Shown: positions 15,753 through 28,295, counted from the first letter of the stretch. The stretch: 64,000 nucleotides of DNA from Flavobacteriales bacterium (GCA_018402085.1 JAGYJM010000002.1:1426001-1490000); one strand, 5' to 3'. Translations and numbers: made by a program. The notes: generated from the sequence alone by a model not told the origin.

Positions 15753-16219
15753 GTAGACCATTCACTTACATAATTTTGCCTGTCATTGCGCTGCTCATGG
15801 CATGCGACACTGAAGAGGAGAAGGTTACTACTGACATGATTTACTTTCCTTCATCAGCGGGCAGCGCCGAAGATGATCGTCCGAGGCCCGAAATGACCTT
15901 CGAAGCAGATTCGATTCACTTTGGAGTACTGGCTCAGGGAGAAAAAGTGCGTCATACCTACCGATTTAAGAACACTGGCGATGCTCCGCTGGTGATCGCG
16001 AAGGTAGAAACTACCTGCGGTTGCACGGCACTTAAAGACTGGCCTAAAGAGCCTATTGCCCCCGGTGACAAAGGAGAATTCACGGTTGAATTTGACAGCC
16101 ACCTGCGTTCCGGAATCCAACGTAAATTTGTGACAGCGATGGCGAATACCGTGCCGTCAAAAAACCGCGTGTTGCTGACCGGAGAAGTGGTCGCACCCGC
16201 AGCTAATGAACCCCAATGA
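15749..16219 (+). CDS. DUF1573 lipoprotein
   Basis: A 156-residue lipoprotein with lipobox IALLMAC (Cys19). The mature part holds one DUF1573 immunoglobulin-like domain: TFEADSIHFGVLAQGEKVRH, TYRFKNTGDAPLVIAKVETT, CGCTALKDWPKEPIAPGDKG. The paired Cys in TCGCT are typical. The role is unknown, but the position between nusB and yajC is conserved in Bacteroidota. The start overlaps nusB by 4 bases, and the stop overlaps yajC. Confidence 0.92.
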   Translation: MSRPFTYIILPVIALLMACDTEEEKVTTDMIYFPSSAGSAEDDRPRPEMTFEADSIHFGVLAQGEKVRHTYRFKNTGDAPLVIAKVETTCGCTALKDWPKEPIAPGDKGEFTVEFDSHLRSGIQRKFVTAMANTVPSKNRVLLTGEVVAPAANEPQ

Positions 16220-16563
16220 TGACAAACCTTCTTTTTATTTTACTTGAAGCCGACGGCGCAACTGGCGCTGATCAGGGCGGCGGAATGCAATTCTTCATCC
16301 TCCTCGGGGGAATGTTCCTGATCATGTACTTCTTCATGATTCGTCCGCAAATGAAACGCCAGAAAGATGCAAAGAAATTTCGCGAGGCACTGCAGAAGGG
16401 CGACGCAGTGGTCACCATCGGCGGTATTCACGGCAAAGTGATTGAAATCGGTGAAACGGCGGTCGTTATATCATGCGAACAGGGAAAGCTGCGCATTGAT
16501 AAGTCTGCCCTCTCTCCTACCCAGGGCACTGACGAGCAGGAGCTTCAGAAAAAGAGCCGCTAA
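16216..16563 (+). CDS. yajC: Preprotein translocase subunit YajC
   Basis: A 115-residue inner-membrane protein with one helix, MQFFILLGGMFLIMYFFMIR, followed by the signature PQMKRQKDAKKFREALQKGD and VVTIGGIHGKVIEIGETAVV. It joins SecD/SecF as an accessory to SecYEG. The ATG at 16216 overlaps the preceding TGA. Confidence 0.96.
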   Translation: MMTNLLFILLEADGATGADQGGGMQFFILLGGMFLIMYFFMIRPQMKRQKDAKKFREALQKGDAVVTIGGIHGKVIEIGETAVVISCEQGKLRIDKSALSPTQGTDEQELQKKSR

Positions 16564-16568
16564 ACCGG

Positions 16569-17546
16569 ATGGGCCTCTTCCAGCGACTGAGGCACCGGAT
16601 TAAACATCTGAACCGACGCGACCTGAGGGCGCTGTTGGTGTGTATTCTCATTTCTGCTACGATCTGGTCATTGCGCACCCTCACAGAAGACAGTACGGAC
16701 GTCTTGCAGGTGCCGCTTGCCTATGTCATAGAGGCTGAAGGACTTCAGCCTGTGGGTATTCGCAACCGCTTCATTGAGATTGAAGTGAAGGCGTCAGGTT
16801 TTGGGATCATCGGTCAGCGGTATTTCAGGAGAGACCGTGAAGCAGAGGTGCGTGTAACCGATGCGGCCACAGCTGAAGAGCGGGTGTCTATTCCAACTTC
16901 CAATCTGAGGGATCAGCTGCGTAATCTGGTGGGAGCCGACCGCGACATTGTCAAGATCCGCCCTGACACCTTGCATTTCTTCGTTAGCCGTACCATCGAA
17001 AAAGAGATTCCCCTGTTCGCTCGCTTCTCCGAAGACCTTGGCGAGTTCGCTTACCTGCGCGACACACCCACCATCACGCCGGCTAATATCCGCGTAAAGG
17101 GCCCCAGGCTTATACTCGATACTTTATCAGGCATTTTCACCAAGCCGTTTGAAATCAACGGCGCTGAACGTGCGACTGTGAATCCTATGGCGCCAGAACC
17201 ACTTGAAGTGATTGACAATCGCGTTTTTGAAGCCGTGTGGTCAATTGATCGCTGGAGCACCACCACCATTAAAGTGCCTGTGCTGCTTCCTCAGACCATT
17301 GAAAGTGGCATGCTCACCTTCTTACCCGACTCGGTTGAGGTTTCTTTTATTGCCGGAACCTCCAGACAAGAGCAACTCAGTGCCGATGACTTTCGCGTTA
17401 TTCCCGTGGCGAACACTTTACACGAGTTTGCGCTTGAAAGTCGGCATAAAGTGAGTCTCAAAATTGATAGCATACCCAACGGTGTAAGAGACCTCTCACT
17501 GACACCGGGAAGGGTTGAATTTTTGATATACCGAAAAGCAGAATGA
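16569..17546 (+). CDS. YbbR-domain protein
   Basis: A 325-residue protein with one N-terminal membrane helix (about 19-37, LRALLVCILISATIWSLRTL) and an extracytoplasmic region of YbbR-like repeats, for example VQVPLAYVIEAEGLQ-type and ITPANIRVKGPRLILDTLSG. In Firmicutes, YbbR (CdaR) regulates the diadenylate cyclase CdaA; here cdaA is elsewhere in the window (56869), so that link is only suggestive. Five bases separate it from yajC. Confidence 0.85.
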   Translation: MGLFQRLRHRIKHLNRRDLRALLVCILISATIWSLRTLTEDSTDVLQVPLAYVIEAEGLQPVGIRNRFIEIEVKASGFGIIGQRYFRRDREAEVRVTDAATAEERVSIPTSNLRDQLRNLVGADRDIVKIRPDTLHFFVSRTIEKEIPLFARFSEDLGEFAYLRDTPTITPANIRVKGPRLILDTLSGIFTKPFEINGAERATVNPMAPEPLEVIDNRVFEAVWSIDRWSTTTIKVPVLLPQTIESGMLTFLPDSVEVSFIAGTSRQEQLSADDFRVIPVANTLHEFALESRHKVSLKIDSIPNGVRDLSLTPGRVEFLIYRKAE

Positions 17547-17678
17547 CTTGCTGCCACAAAATGCCTTGGCGGCTGCAAGGCTTCAACAGGTAAATTACAA
17601 CGACCTCCTCTGACTTAAGCATGCTTTGTATCCTTGCGCTTTGAAGACTCCGTATATTCGCATTTCAAACCTTTGCCA

Positions 17679-19160
17679 ATGACTGAGCGCTCCCCTTCTT
17701 TGCTGGTTTCGTTTTTGCCTATTGTGGTGCTGATTGCAATGCTTGCGCTGGATGTCGCTTACTTTGGTGAAGATTCGTCTTACGGAGCCAACCAAATTGC
17801 CTTGCTCACCGCCGGAGGCGTTGCCGCTTTGCTCGCCATGCTTGGCGGTATAAAGTGGCAGAATATTTACAAGGGCATTGAAGAAAGCATCTCATCGGCG
17901 CTGGGTGCTATCCTCATTCTTCTGATGATCGGCGCGCTGGCAGGAACATGGTTAATCAGCGGTGTCATTCCGGCAATGATTTACTATGGCCTTGAAATCC
18001 TCAACCCAACCATCTTTCTCCTCGCTACGTGCGTGGTTTGTGCCATCGTCTCGCTCGCCACTGGTAGTTCATGGGGCACCATTGCGACCATCGGGGTTGC
18101 ACTGATCGCCATTGGCGGCACACTCGGTGTTTCAGAAGGATGGGTCGCCGGAGCTATCATTTCAGGTGCCTACTTCGGTGATAAAATGTCTCCGCTTTCT
18201 GATACGACAAACCTCGCTCCTGCCATCGCCGGAACAGACCTGTTTACGCACATTCGCTACATGATATACACGACCGGCCCCTCTATTGCGATCTCCCTGC
18301 TGGTTTTTTTAGTGGTCGGACTCACCCTGGATGTGGGGCAGACAGACACCAATGTTGCAGAAATGCAGCATGTGATGGACGGGCGCTTCAACATTGGCTG
18401 GCACCTGTTTCTGGTGCCGGTTGTGGTTATTGTGATGATCGCACGTAAAGTGCCTGCCGCGCCGGCCTTATTTCTTGGTTCACTTTTCGGTGGCATCTTC
18501 GCCATCATTTTTCAGCCGGAGATTATCCGTGAACTCGCAGGCAGCGAGGTGAGCTATGCCCGGGCAGCGTACAGTGTTGTGGTAGAGGCGATGGCGCTTG
18601 AAACCTCTGTTACTACCGGCAATGTCACCGTTGACGCCCTCCTCGGCTCAAGCGGCATGCAAGGCATGCTCAATACCGTCTGGCTCATTATCTGTGCGCT
18701 CACCTTCGGAGGTATCATGCAGGCGGGTGGCTTTCTTGAGCGCATCACCAGGGCGATACTGTCAGGTGTGCGCAGTGCGGTAGGACTGATCGCTTCAACG
18801 GCCGGAACCTGTGTGCTCTTCAATGTGCTTGCAAGCGATCAGTACCTCGCCATTGTGGTTCCCGGCAAGATGTTTTCTGATGCCTATAAAAAGCAAGGAT
18901 TGGCTCCTGAAAATCTCAGTCGAACACTTGAAGACAGTGGTACTGTCACGTCAGTGTTGATCCCATGGAATACCTGCGGAGTCGCGCAGGCCGGTATCTT
19001 GGGCATTTCTACCATGACGTATGCACCCTATTGCATCTTCAATATAGTGAGTCCGTTTATGACCATCTTGTTTGCGCTGATGGGCTGGAAGATTCGTAAA
19101 CTTGAAGATACTGTTGAAGGTGACGCCGCAGAAGCGGCGGATGCTAAAATGCACGCTTAA
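17679..19160 (+). CDS. nhaC: Na+/H+ antiporter, NhaC family
   Basis: A 493-residue inner-membrane antiporter with about eleven helices. Diagnostic stretches are SLATGSSWGTIATIGVALIA, GAIISGAYFGDKMSPLSDTT (core motif) and LAPAIAGTDLFTHIRYM, plus EDSGTVTSVLIPWNTCGVAQ near the end. It exports sodium in exchange for protons. The start is the ATG at 17679 (MTERSPSLLVS); an upstream TTG lies within a promoter-like TATCCTTG at 17629-17636. The C terminus (DAAEAADAK) is encoded by a copy of the dispersed hairpin. Confidence 0.94.
   Translation: MTERSPSLLVSFLPIVVLIAMLALDVAYFGEDSSYGANQIALLTAGGVAALLAMLGGIKWQNIYKGIEESISSALGAILILLMIGALAGTWLISGVIPAMIYYGLEILNPTIFLLATCVVCAIVSLATGSSWGTIATIGVALIAIGGTLGVSEGWVAGAIISGAYFGDKMSPLSDTTNLAPAIAGTDLFTHIRYMIYTTGPSIAISLLVFLVVGLTLDVGQTDTNVAEMQHVMDGRFNIGWHLFLVPVVVIVMIARKVPAAPALFLGSLFGGIFAIIFQPEIIRELAGSEVSYARAAYSVVVEAMALETSVTTGNVTVDALLGSSGMQGMLNTVWLIICALTFGGIMQAGGFLERITRAILSGVRSAVGLIASTAGTCVLFNVLASDQYLAIVVPGKMFSDAYKKQGLAPENLSRTLEDSGTVTSVLIPWNTCGVAQAGILGISTMTYAPYCIFNIVSPFMTILFALMGWKIRKLEDTVEGDAAEAADAKMHA
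19124..19143 (+). repeat. Dispersed GATG hairpin, copy 5 (coding)
   Basis: CGCCGC-AGAA-GCGGCG then GATG, read A-A-E-A-A-D at the nhaC C terminus. Confidence 0.75.
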
Positions 19161-19218
19161 ACCTTGTGGTGTGAACGCATCGCCCGAACAGTTGTTCAAT
19201 ACCCGGTAAGCACCGCAC

Positions 19219-22074
<2,856 letters not shown>

Positions 22075-22080
22075 AAATCG

Positions 22081-23073
22081 CTACCCGAACAACTCGAGAA
22101 AGAGCAGAAGATCCATGATGGTAACCACACCATCTTCGTTCAGGTCTGTGGTGCAGTCATCGCCCTGACAGCCTAGCTCGCCCAATAGGGTGAGCAAGTC
22201 ATCCACGTCAATGAGACCATCTGCGTTGAAGTCACCGGGTGCACCGGGGTCAGTAGTGACAAAAGCAGAAAAGCTGCCTGCTTCCAGCATGACAACCGAT
22301 TGAAGGGCGGTATCGGAACCATCGGCCATTGCCAGGCGAATATGGTAAGTTTCCCCCTCCTGGAGCCCACCTAATGAAGCGGTGAAGACATCCGTAAACC
22401 CATTCACGTTGATGTTCGGATCATCACCATTGCCATTGAAATATTCAGCATTCATTCCTGCATTCACCGAGGAAACTGTGATTGGTAGCGGAGGAATGGA
22501 GTTCGGAACATAGGCGATGTTTACGCTTCCGCCAGGAAACCCGGGTGGAGCACTATATGGCCCCTCAATACCTGGACCAGAGACGAAGAAGGCGAATACA
22601 TCGTTGAAAGAAGTATTCTCCCATGCAAAGTATTCATCCGATCCAAACACGAAATTGAACGCAAGGCTATCGCCGTAAGGAACAAAATCAAACTCAAAAG
22701 AGACTACATCATAAGTACCAAACACCCCAAAACCTAAACCAAGAAGCTGCGGAACCGAGTTGGCAACCTCAAGCAAGTCAGGATCTTGGGAAACGCTCTC
22801 ACCGAAAGGTACATCCCCACCTGTACCCATCAAGTTCAGTACATTCGATGTAGAAAGCACCAACCCGCTATCAAGGCCGTAATATTCGTCGTTGCTGAAT
22901 GATCCATACTGCACAGACGAACCGGAAACCTGCGGGTTTTCAATCAATACTCCATTCCCCAGCAGGAAATCGAAGACAAGCTCTTCGGGGGTATTGGTAG
23001 TATCTACCTGAATTTGAGCGGAAAGCGCTGATGCTACAATAGCTAGGAGTAGGGTTGCGAAAGACTTATACAT
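22081..23073 (-). CDS. Secreted choice-of-anchor L protein with dockerin-like C terminus
   Basis: A 330-residue secreted protein. Signal peptide MYKSFATLLLAIVASALSA, then a choice-of-anchor L domain with GLVLSTSNVLNLMGTGGD, NFVFGSDEYFAWENTSFNDV and FAFFVSGPGIEGPYSAPPGF. The C terminus has two EF-hand-like dockerin loops, GDFNADGLIDVDDLLTLLGE and DLNEDGVVTIMDLLLFLELF. No T9SS sorting domain is seen; the dockerin-like end may serve as the anchor. The function is unknown, probably adhesion or matrix. The start at 23073 is chosen because the signal peptide begins there. Confidence 0.85.
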   Translation of the reverse strand: MYKSFATLLLAIVASALSAQIQVDTTNTPEELVFDFLLGNGVLIENPQVSGSSVQYGSFSNDEYYGLDSGLVLSTSNVLNLMGTGGDVPFGESVSQDPDLLEVANSVPQLLGLGFGVFGTYDVVSFEFDFVPYGDSLAFNFVFGSDEYFAWENTSFNDVFAFFVSGPGIEGPYSAPPGFPGGSVNIAYVPNSIPPLPITVSSVNAGMNAEYFNGNGDDPNINVNGFTDVFTASLGGLQEGETYHIRLAMADGSDTALQSVVMLEAGSFSAFVTTDPGAPGDFNADGLIDVDDLLTLLGELGCQGDDCTTDLNEDGVVTIMDLLLFLELFG

Positions 23074-23156
23074 AATACTTCGGTTCTGGTTGTACAAAAT
23101 ACACAGAATCAAGTGAATACCCTAATTCTGCAACATTGATACACATACCACACTCG

Positions 23157-23176
23157 CATCCGGCGCTTTTGCGCCG
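23157..23176 (-). repeat. Dispersed GATG hairpin, copy 6 (intergenic)
   Basis: CATC then CGGCGC-TTTT-GCGCCG, between the choice-of-anchor gene and the TonB receptor gene. Same stem as copy 1. Confidence 0.75.
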
Positions 23177-23271
23177 CAAAATGATATACTAAAACAAACA
23201 CGGAAAAAGGAGAACCAAAAAACTAGAAAAAGACGCTCTAACATCATGAATCATGCATTGTGAATCATGCA

Positions 23272-25641
23272 TCATCGCACCCGTCCGGTATAGTTCATGG
23301 CCTCCCCTTTGCCGAAGCTGTAGCTAAACCCGAGGGTGAGGAATCGGCCGCGTTGCGACCAGTCATACAAGTAGAATTGCTGATTGTCGATCACGACCTC
23401 CTGGATACGAGAAGCAAATAAATCGCGTACCCCTGCACTTACCACGCCTCTGCCCTTCCAGAGCTTCCAGCGGATACCGGCATCCATGAAGGCGAAACCG
23501 GACTGGCGACCTTGCACCGTCACAAAAGGGGATTCATAATTACCGATCAGTTCAACATCGAGCTTTTTCGAAATCTTGAACTTCGTGTTCAAGCGAAGCG
23601 TCCACTGATCACCGGTGAAATTAAAATCCTGATCCTGGAAGGTTCCCCTCCTCACGAACAGGCCGTAATTGAAGTCGCCCGTCATGGTAATCCATTCAGC
23701 CGGATCGTACTTTCCATTGAATTCAAAACCGGTTTTGTTGTTTGTACCTATGTTAACCGGCATGGTAATGTTGACATTTTCTTCAAAGAAAGCCACACGC
23801 TCAATGACATTGGTGGTGTAGAGATGATAGATACTCGCGTTGAGTGAGGCCTTTTCGAGAAGATAGATCCACGTCAGCTCGTATGAATCGGCAAATTCAG
23901 GTTGTAAATCGGGGTTGCCCATACGGATATTGAACTGGTTCCGGATGTTGAAGAAGGGGTTGAGATCCCAGAGGCGCGGACGAAAGATTCTGCGTGAGTA
24001 ACCGGCCTGAACCGACATAACATCGCTCATTTTCAATGAAGTGTGCAACGTTGGGAAGAGATTGGTATAATTCTGGTCATTGCGTTCATCAGTGTTGATC
24101 AGGCGTGTTTTCAAGTCAGTATTCTCGACCCTCAGCCCCAGTTTCACGCCCCAGCGATCTCCTTCAAAGGATGCTGTCGTATAAGTCCCTAGCACTTTTT
24201 GATTCCACTCAAAGGTATTGGTGAAATTGCTGTCAATCACAAAAGCACCGTTTTCCTGATTGAAAACAGCGAACTCATTTCCGACATTGTTAATGTCGTA
24301 TTGCGCACCAGCTTCAATGGTAATCAACTCATTGAATGGCTTCGTATAGTCGATTTTGAAGGTATAATCTGCGCGATAAAAACTCGTGGCCGTGCTGTCA
24401 AAAGTGGCCGGACCAGAGCCGTCAAGGGGCTCATTGGTAAACAGCGACTCAAGGTCTTTTCCGAAAAACCGCCCCAGGGCACTCATCACCAGCTTGTGGT
24501 CTTCATCATCCTGAAACTCCTTTTCGTATTGCACATCGTATTGCCATTTCGGGTTGATCGCTGAAGTCTCTTCGGTGCGGCGGCTAGTAGGCATGGCCTC
24601 CGACTCGAGGTCGTAAATCATGAACTCTGTATCCGAGGGCTGCCTCTCCAGCTCGAGTGCATAACTCCCGGAAAGCGTCAGCGTGTTGAATTCATTGAGA
24701 AAGAAGTCAGCGCCCATGCGAATATTGTAAAACTGCTCATTGCGAAACTCTTCGCCTTCGCTGGCCACTGCGGATCCTGTTTCTTTATTGATATTCAGGG
24801 CCTCGCGAAAGCGAGGGATGCTTCGGTAGCCTGCACCAAACTGAGTGAAGACGTTCATGTGTTCGGTGCGGTAATTCAGGCTCGCCCCGATACTGTGGTT
24901 ATCCGGCAAGCCTGTATTTCCGGAAATCGACCCGTTGAAGCCTTTCTTCTCTGCTTCTTTCAGGATGATGTTGATGATGCCCGACGTTCCCCCTGCCTCA
25001 TATTTGGCTGAGGGATTGGTGATGACCTCTACCCGATCAATCATGTCAGCAGTAATCGTACCCAGCGCCAGTGCGCCATCATCTGAAAGTACGGAAGGCT
25101 TTCCATTGATGAGAATTTGTACTCCGGCATTTCCTCTCAATCGGATGTTCCCCTCGATATCAACGGTGACTGATGGCACATTATTAAGCACCTCGATCGC
25201 ACCGGCTCCTGTGCTGCTGATGTCTTTTCCCACATTGAACACGCGTTTATCAAGCTTGAACTCCACCACAGACCGCTCTGCTCTTACCTCTGCTTCGTCA
25301 AGTTCGAGTGAACTTTGCCTCAATTCAATCGTTCCGAGATCAATCACCTGACCGCCCTGTTCAACATCACGGATCACCTGTTTCGAATAGCCAATGAAAC
25401 TTATGTCTACCACGAAGGCTTGGTCTGGCGCTGTTATTTCAAACCTTCCGTTAGCGTCGGTAGAAGCTCCATTGATCATTTGGCTTGTCTCCGGATTCAA
25501 CAAAACAACCGTAGCGTAGGGAATGGGCTCCCGGGTAGCTTCATCGACTACAAGCCCCTTTAGTACAGGAGCTTGACTGAAAACGGCTTGTGCACAAAAG
25601 AAAAAACAGAGCGTAAAAAGCGCTTGAAGAACAAATCGCAT
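23272..25641 (-). CDS. TonB-dependent receptor, CarboxypepD_reg / OMP_b-brl_3 type
   Basis: A 789-residue outer-membrane protein. Signal peptide (1-22, ending CAQAVFSQ), then a carboxypeptidase-regulatory-like domain (26-110: LKGLVVDEATREPIPYATVV), a plug domain (120-225: VEVLNNVPSVTVDIEGNIRL and VEVITNPSAKYEAGGTSGII), and a large beta-barrel ending in GFSYSFGKGEAMNYTGRVR. The type is common in Bacteroidota and not a SusC. No SusD partner or regulator adjoins it, so the substrate is unknown; siderophore or peptide uptake is possible. Confidence 0.92.
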   Translation of the reverse strand: MRFVLQALFTLCFFFCAQAVFSQAPVLKGLVVDEATREPIPYATVVLLNPETSQMINGASTDANGRFEITAPDQAFVVDISFIGYSKQVIRDVEQGGQVIDLGTIELRQSSLELDEAEVRAERSVVEFKLDKRVFNVGKDISSTGAGAIEVLNNVPSVTVDIEGNIRLRGNAGVQILINGKPSVLSDDGALALGTITADMIDRVEVITNPSAKYEAGGTSGIINIILKEAEKKGFNGSISGNTGLPDNHSIGASLNYRTEHMNVFTQFGAGYRSIPRFREALNINKETGSAVASEGEEFRNEQFYNIRMGADFFLNEFNTLTLSGSYALELERQPSDTEFMIYDLESEAMPTSRRTEETSAINPKWQYDVQYEKEFQDDEDHKLVMSALGRFFGKDLESLFTNEPLDGSGPATFDSTATSFYRADYTFKIDYTKPFNELITIEAGAQYDINNVGNEFAVFNQENGAFVIDSNFTNTFEWNQKVLGTYTTASFEGDRWGVKLGLRVENTDLKTRLINTDERNDQNYTNLFPTLHTSLKMSDVMSVQAGYSRRIFRPRLWDLNPFFNIRNQFNIRMGNPDLQPEFADSYELTWIYLLEKASLNASIYHLYTTNVIERVAFFEENVNITMPVNIGTNNKTGFEFNGKYDPAEWITMTGDFNYGLFVRRGTFQDQDFNFTGDQWTLRLNTKFKISKKLDVELIGNYESPFVTVQGRQSGFAFMDAGIRWKLWKGRGVVSAGVRDLFASRIQEVVIDNQQFYLYDWSQRGRFLTLGFSYSFGKGEAMNYTGRVR

Positions 25642-25739
25642 GAAAAAATCGATGTTTATGGCTTGAACAAAGTCAGTACAAAGGTCGCGATATTTTGTTC
25701 AGGTTTCCGACGCCCGCCGGCGCTAGTGAGCAGAGATTC

Positions 25740-27275
25740 TCAGGTGTGATTGCTCAGTGACTGGCGCTTTCTCCAATAGGTCGCTATCAGGTCTCCTGCG
25801 CGCACAGCCAGCGCAATGCCCCCTGTTACGGCCGGAATCATTCCGTACTTAAACTCCTGAATCGGAATCAAGAATGCGAAGACTCCTATAATCGTTAATA
25901 GCGCTGCAAACAGAAATCGTTCTGCAAAATGTGCGTGCCCCGTGAAGGTTATCAGCAACAAATAAAGCAGTCCTAAGGCGTACATCAACAAGACGCCCAA
26001 TCGCCAAACCGAGCTTAATGGATCGCTCATCCCAAATGCAGGCATGGGCCAATCTGAAGTAACATTGCGAAAGAACAAGTTTTTCACCCGCCTCAGTGGC
26101 GCAGCTAATTGTGACGTCAGCGGCTGCGCTGCTTTGGTCTTCGCGATGGTTTGATTGATGTCTGCGAGTAGCTCCTTCTCGATCAGCAGCTGGTCTTCGA
26201 AAGCCCTTCCCTCTGCATAACTGTTGCGAACAGCGTGCTTCAATTGCTTGAAATCATGCGTAAGGTCCGGGTCGGCTGTAATCCATTTTGGGAAGTGCTC
26301 CCTGAAATAAGCATCAGAAGCGGCCTCACCTTCAATCGGGATCATAAACCACCGCAATTCTGAGTTGGTGTATGGATGAAAATTATCTCCCCCCCAAAGG
26401 TTGACCACATTGCGTAATTGAATGATCGTAGGCTTGTACGAGCTGCCAAAACCGTAATACTTACTGAACACGTTATTATCTGCATTCTCTCCGGTCGAAA
26501 TGCCGGTATCCTGCAGGGGTATGAATTTCTCGTGATAGTGGTAATTGCGCAATACCCACGCACTTTCCGCAATGACAAGCGGTAAGAAGAAAACGGTTGC
26601 AGTGATCAATAACCTCCTAATAGATTGTTTTCGCCATTCAGCCAAGGCTATAATTCCAAAAAGAAACAGAAAAAAAGGTCCGTAGAAACCTCTCAAAAAA
26701 AACAGCCAGGTAAAAAGAGCACCAGAGAGTAGGTACATGCCGGTCGATTGACCGTGACCTACTGACGATCTTGCTTTGCTAAATGCAACCAACCCGAGCA
26801 TAAATGCCGATAAAGCCAGAGAATCCGGATAAGTGCGATGCTCCCACGGCAGAGAAAACACAAAGAAACAGCCGATGATCAGTCCGCTTATCAACCCGCC
26901 ACGCGACCTCGCCAGTAGTCTCGCAAACAAGGTCAATGCAAGTGACGATAAGGCGATTTGAAACACTACAAGTAAAAACCTGGCTGTTTCCGGTCCGGAA
27001 AAAAGCCGCAAAAACACATAAGGAAAACCGTATCCTGGCAGTCTCGCCGCATAAGCGAAGCCTGCACCCCTGGTGCGTTCATAAGCCCCGTAGTCAATCC
27101 AGTTATCAACCGGACCAAGCAACTCACCATCATCGCCGGCTAAAGCCACTCCATATGGCGTGTATGTGATGGTACCCAACTGTTCAGCGTATTCAACGAA
27201 TACCCCCCACATCAGCAGTTTTAAGATAAAAACAAGCGAGAAGATGATCAGAATGTGGCGTCGGGTCAGTGGCAT
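25740..27275 (-). CDS. Polytopic membrane protein, GT-C glycosyltransferase-like
   Basis: A 511-residue integral membrane protein with about eleven hydrophobic helices, starting MPLTRRHILIIFSLVFILKL. A long soluble loop (about 255-375) separates the N- and C-terminal helix blocks. The general plan is that of dolichyl/polyprenyl-phosphate sugar transferases of the GT39/PMT type, but the acidic catalytic pair is not obvious, so the function is uncertain. It appears to be transcribed alone from a promoter near 27480. Confidence 0.6.
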   Translation of the reverse strand: MPLTRRHILIIFSLVFILKLLMWGVFVEYAEQLGTITYTPYGVALAGDDGELLGPVDNWIDYGAYERTRGAGFAYAARLPGYGFPYVFLRLFSGPETARFLLVVFQIALSSLALTLFARLLARSRGGLISGLIIGCFFVFSLPWEHRTYPDSLALSAFMLGLVAFSKARSSVGHGQSTGMYLLSGALFTWLFFLRGFYGPFFLFLFGIIALAEWRKQSIRRLLITATVFFLPLVIAESAWVLRNYHYHEKFIPLQDTGISTGENADNNVFSKYYGFGSSYKPTIIQLRNVVNLWGGDNFHPYTNSELRWFMIPIEGEAASDAYFREHFPKWITADPDLTHDFKQLKHAVRNSYAEGRAFEDQLLIEKELLADINQTIAKTKAAQPLTSQLAAPLRRVKNLFFRNVTSDWPMPAFGMSDPLSSVWRLGVLLMYALGLLYLLLITFTGHAHFAERFLFAALLTIIGVFAFLIPIQEFKYGMIPAVTGGIALAVRAGDLIATYWRKRQSLSNHT

Positions 27276-27479
27276 GAGGTCAGTGCTGCGGTTAGCGTCT
27301 CAAGTGGTCACAAGGTAGCTTGAAATGGCAGCAAAGGTCTCAAAATTTTCGTCTTGCTTCACTTCGAGACAGTCCACCAGTCGTTGAATGAAAATCGACC
27401 AACTGCAGAATTGCAGGGATAAACAGATGAACAAAATCAGACATACTCCGGTAACTTTTGCAAACACGGAACGTAGCGC

Positions 27480-27487
27480 CAAATATA
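27480..27487 (-). promoter_or_regulatory. -7 box TATATTTG (minus strand)
   Basis: Exact TAnnTTTG match on the minus strand, about 205 bases before the membrane-protein gene starting at 27275. The leader has no other supported gene. Confidence 0.4.
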
Positions 27488-27903
27488 ACCGCGTGCATCT
27501 TGGATTATAGCAAGCTCATTGCCTATATGGTTGAAAGGTAGATGCACTCCACGCCAATCCGACGATTGAGAACTCAACAGCCTTTTACAACCATGTGAAC
27601 CTCTTCATTCGCGAGTACTTCCGGCACATGGACGAAGAAGAGACGCAGATGAATGAAGTCATCTGGAACAACTTCGAAGATCAGGAGATCCTCGGTTGGC
27701 AAGGGAAGATTCTCTCAGAACTGACTCCTGAGCAATTCTTCAAGTGGTTCAAGTACATCATTCCTGCGCTGCAGCCGCATGAACAGAACGCTATGCTCGG
27801 TGGCTTCAAGGCTAACGCGCCGGCTGAGGCTTTCAACGCTACCATCCAAGGCCTTCGTCCGTTCGTAAGCGATGCCCAGTTTACTCATATTTCTAACATC
27901 TAA
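27485..27903 (+). pseudogene. 5'-truncated, frameshifted hemerythrin-domain gene
   Basis: The C-terminal part of a hemerythrin-like protein is preserved: IENSTAFYNHVNLFIREYFR, HMDEEETQMNEVIWNNF, ILSELTPEQFFKWFKYIIPA, and MLGGFKANAPAEAFNATIQG. Upstream, KVDALHANPT continues in the same frame to a TGA at 27532. The preceding homologous-looking piece ILDYSKLIAYMVER lies in another frame, and nothing resembling the first half of the domain is found before 27485. Hence a frameshift plus loss of the N-terminal half. Translation from the GTG at 27595 could still give a 102-residue fragment. Confidence 0.68.
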
Positions 27904-27912
27904 ACCAAGGTT

Positions 27913-28275
27913 ATGAAAGCGCTGACATTATTTGTAACCATCATGATGCTGTCTGTTGCTTTCTGCGCAAAAGCGCAGGATGCGAGTCTGAAGGAGCCAT
28001 TAAATATGATGGTCAAGGTTGAAGCTACCGATATTGATAAGTGGATGACCCAGACTTTTCCGGCTGACGCAGATATCCGCAATCAGATTTGTGATGATTC
28101 TCAAACAGAGTTGAAACGGGTCTCAAATGAAGAAGCGATCATGTTTCTCTATGACGTTGACCTCGAGGCGATTGATGCCATGATCCGTGAAGGACTTGAT
28201 TTCACGAACCGTGGGGCAGATAATCCGGAAGCTGTATACAATTTCTACACCTTCGAGGCTATTGCTGAGTGGTGA
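27913..28275 (+). CDS. Small secreted protein of unknown function
   Basis: A 120-residue protein with signal peptide MKALTLFVTIMMLSVAFCAK and cleavage around KAQ-DASL. The mature part is acidic and has two cysteines at most; no family is recognised. It lies nine bases after the decayed hemerythrin gene, so the two were probably one operon, and it ends at a good terminator. The signal-peptide end is encoded by a hairpin identical to the one in the ankyrin gene at 7442. Confidence 0.75.
   Translation: MKALTLFVTIMMLSVAFCAKAQDASLKEPLNMMVKVEATDIDKWMTQTFPADADIRNQICDDSQTELKRVSNEEAIMFLYDVDLEAIDAMIREGLDFTNRGADNPEAVYNFYTFEAIAEW
27963..27982 (+). repeat. Dispersed GATG hairpin, copy 7 (coding, signal-peptide cleavage site)
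   Basis: CTGCGC-AAAA-GCGCAG then GATG, read C-A-K-A-Q-D, identical over 20 bases to copy 2. Confidence 0.8.
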
Positions 28276-28295
28276 TCAACATCCAAAAGATGCAC

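Noticed and set aside
27300-27482. 60-codon minus-strand frame with one hydrophobic segment upstream of the membrane protein gene.
   Set aside because: Its start is a TTG inside a TATATTTG promoter box; a GTG at 27467 is possible, but no family or spacing supports a gene.
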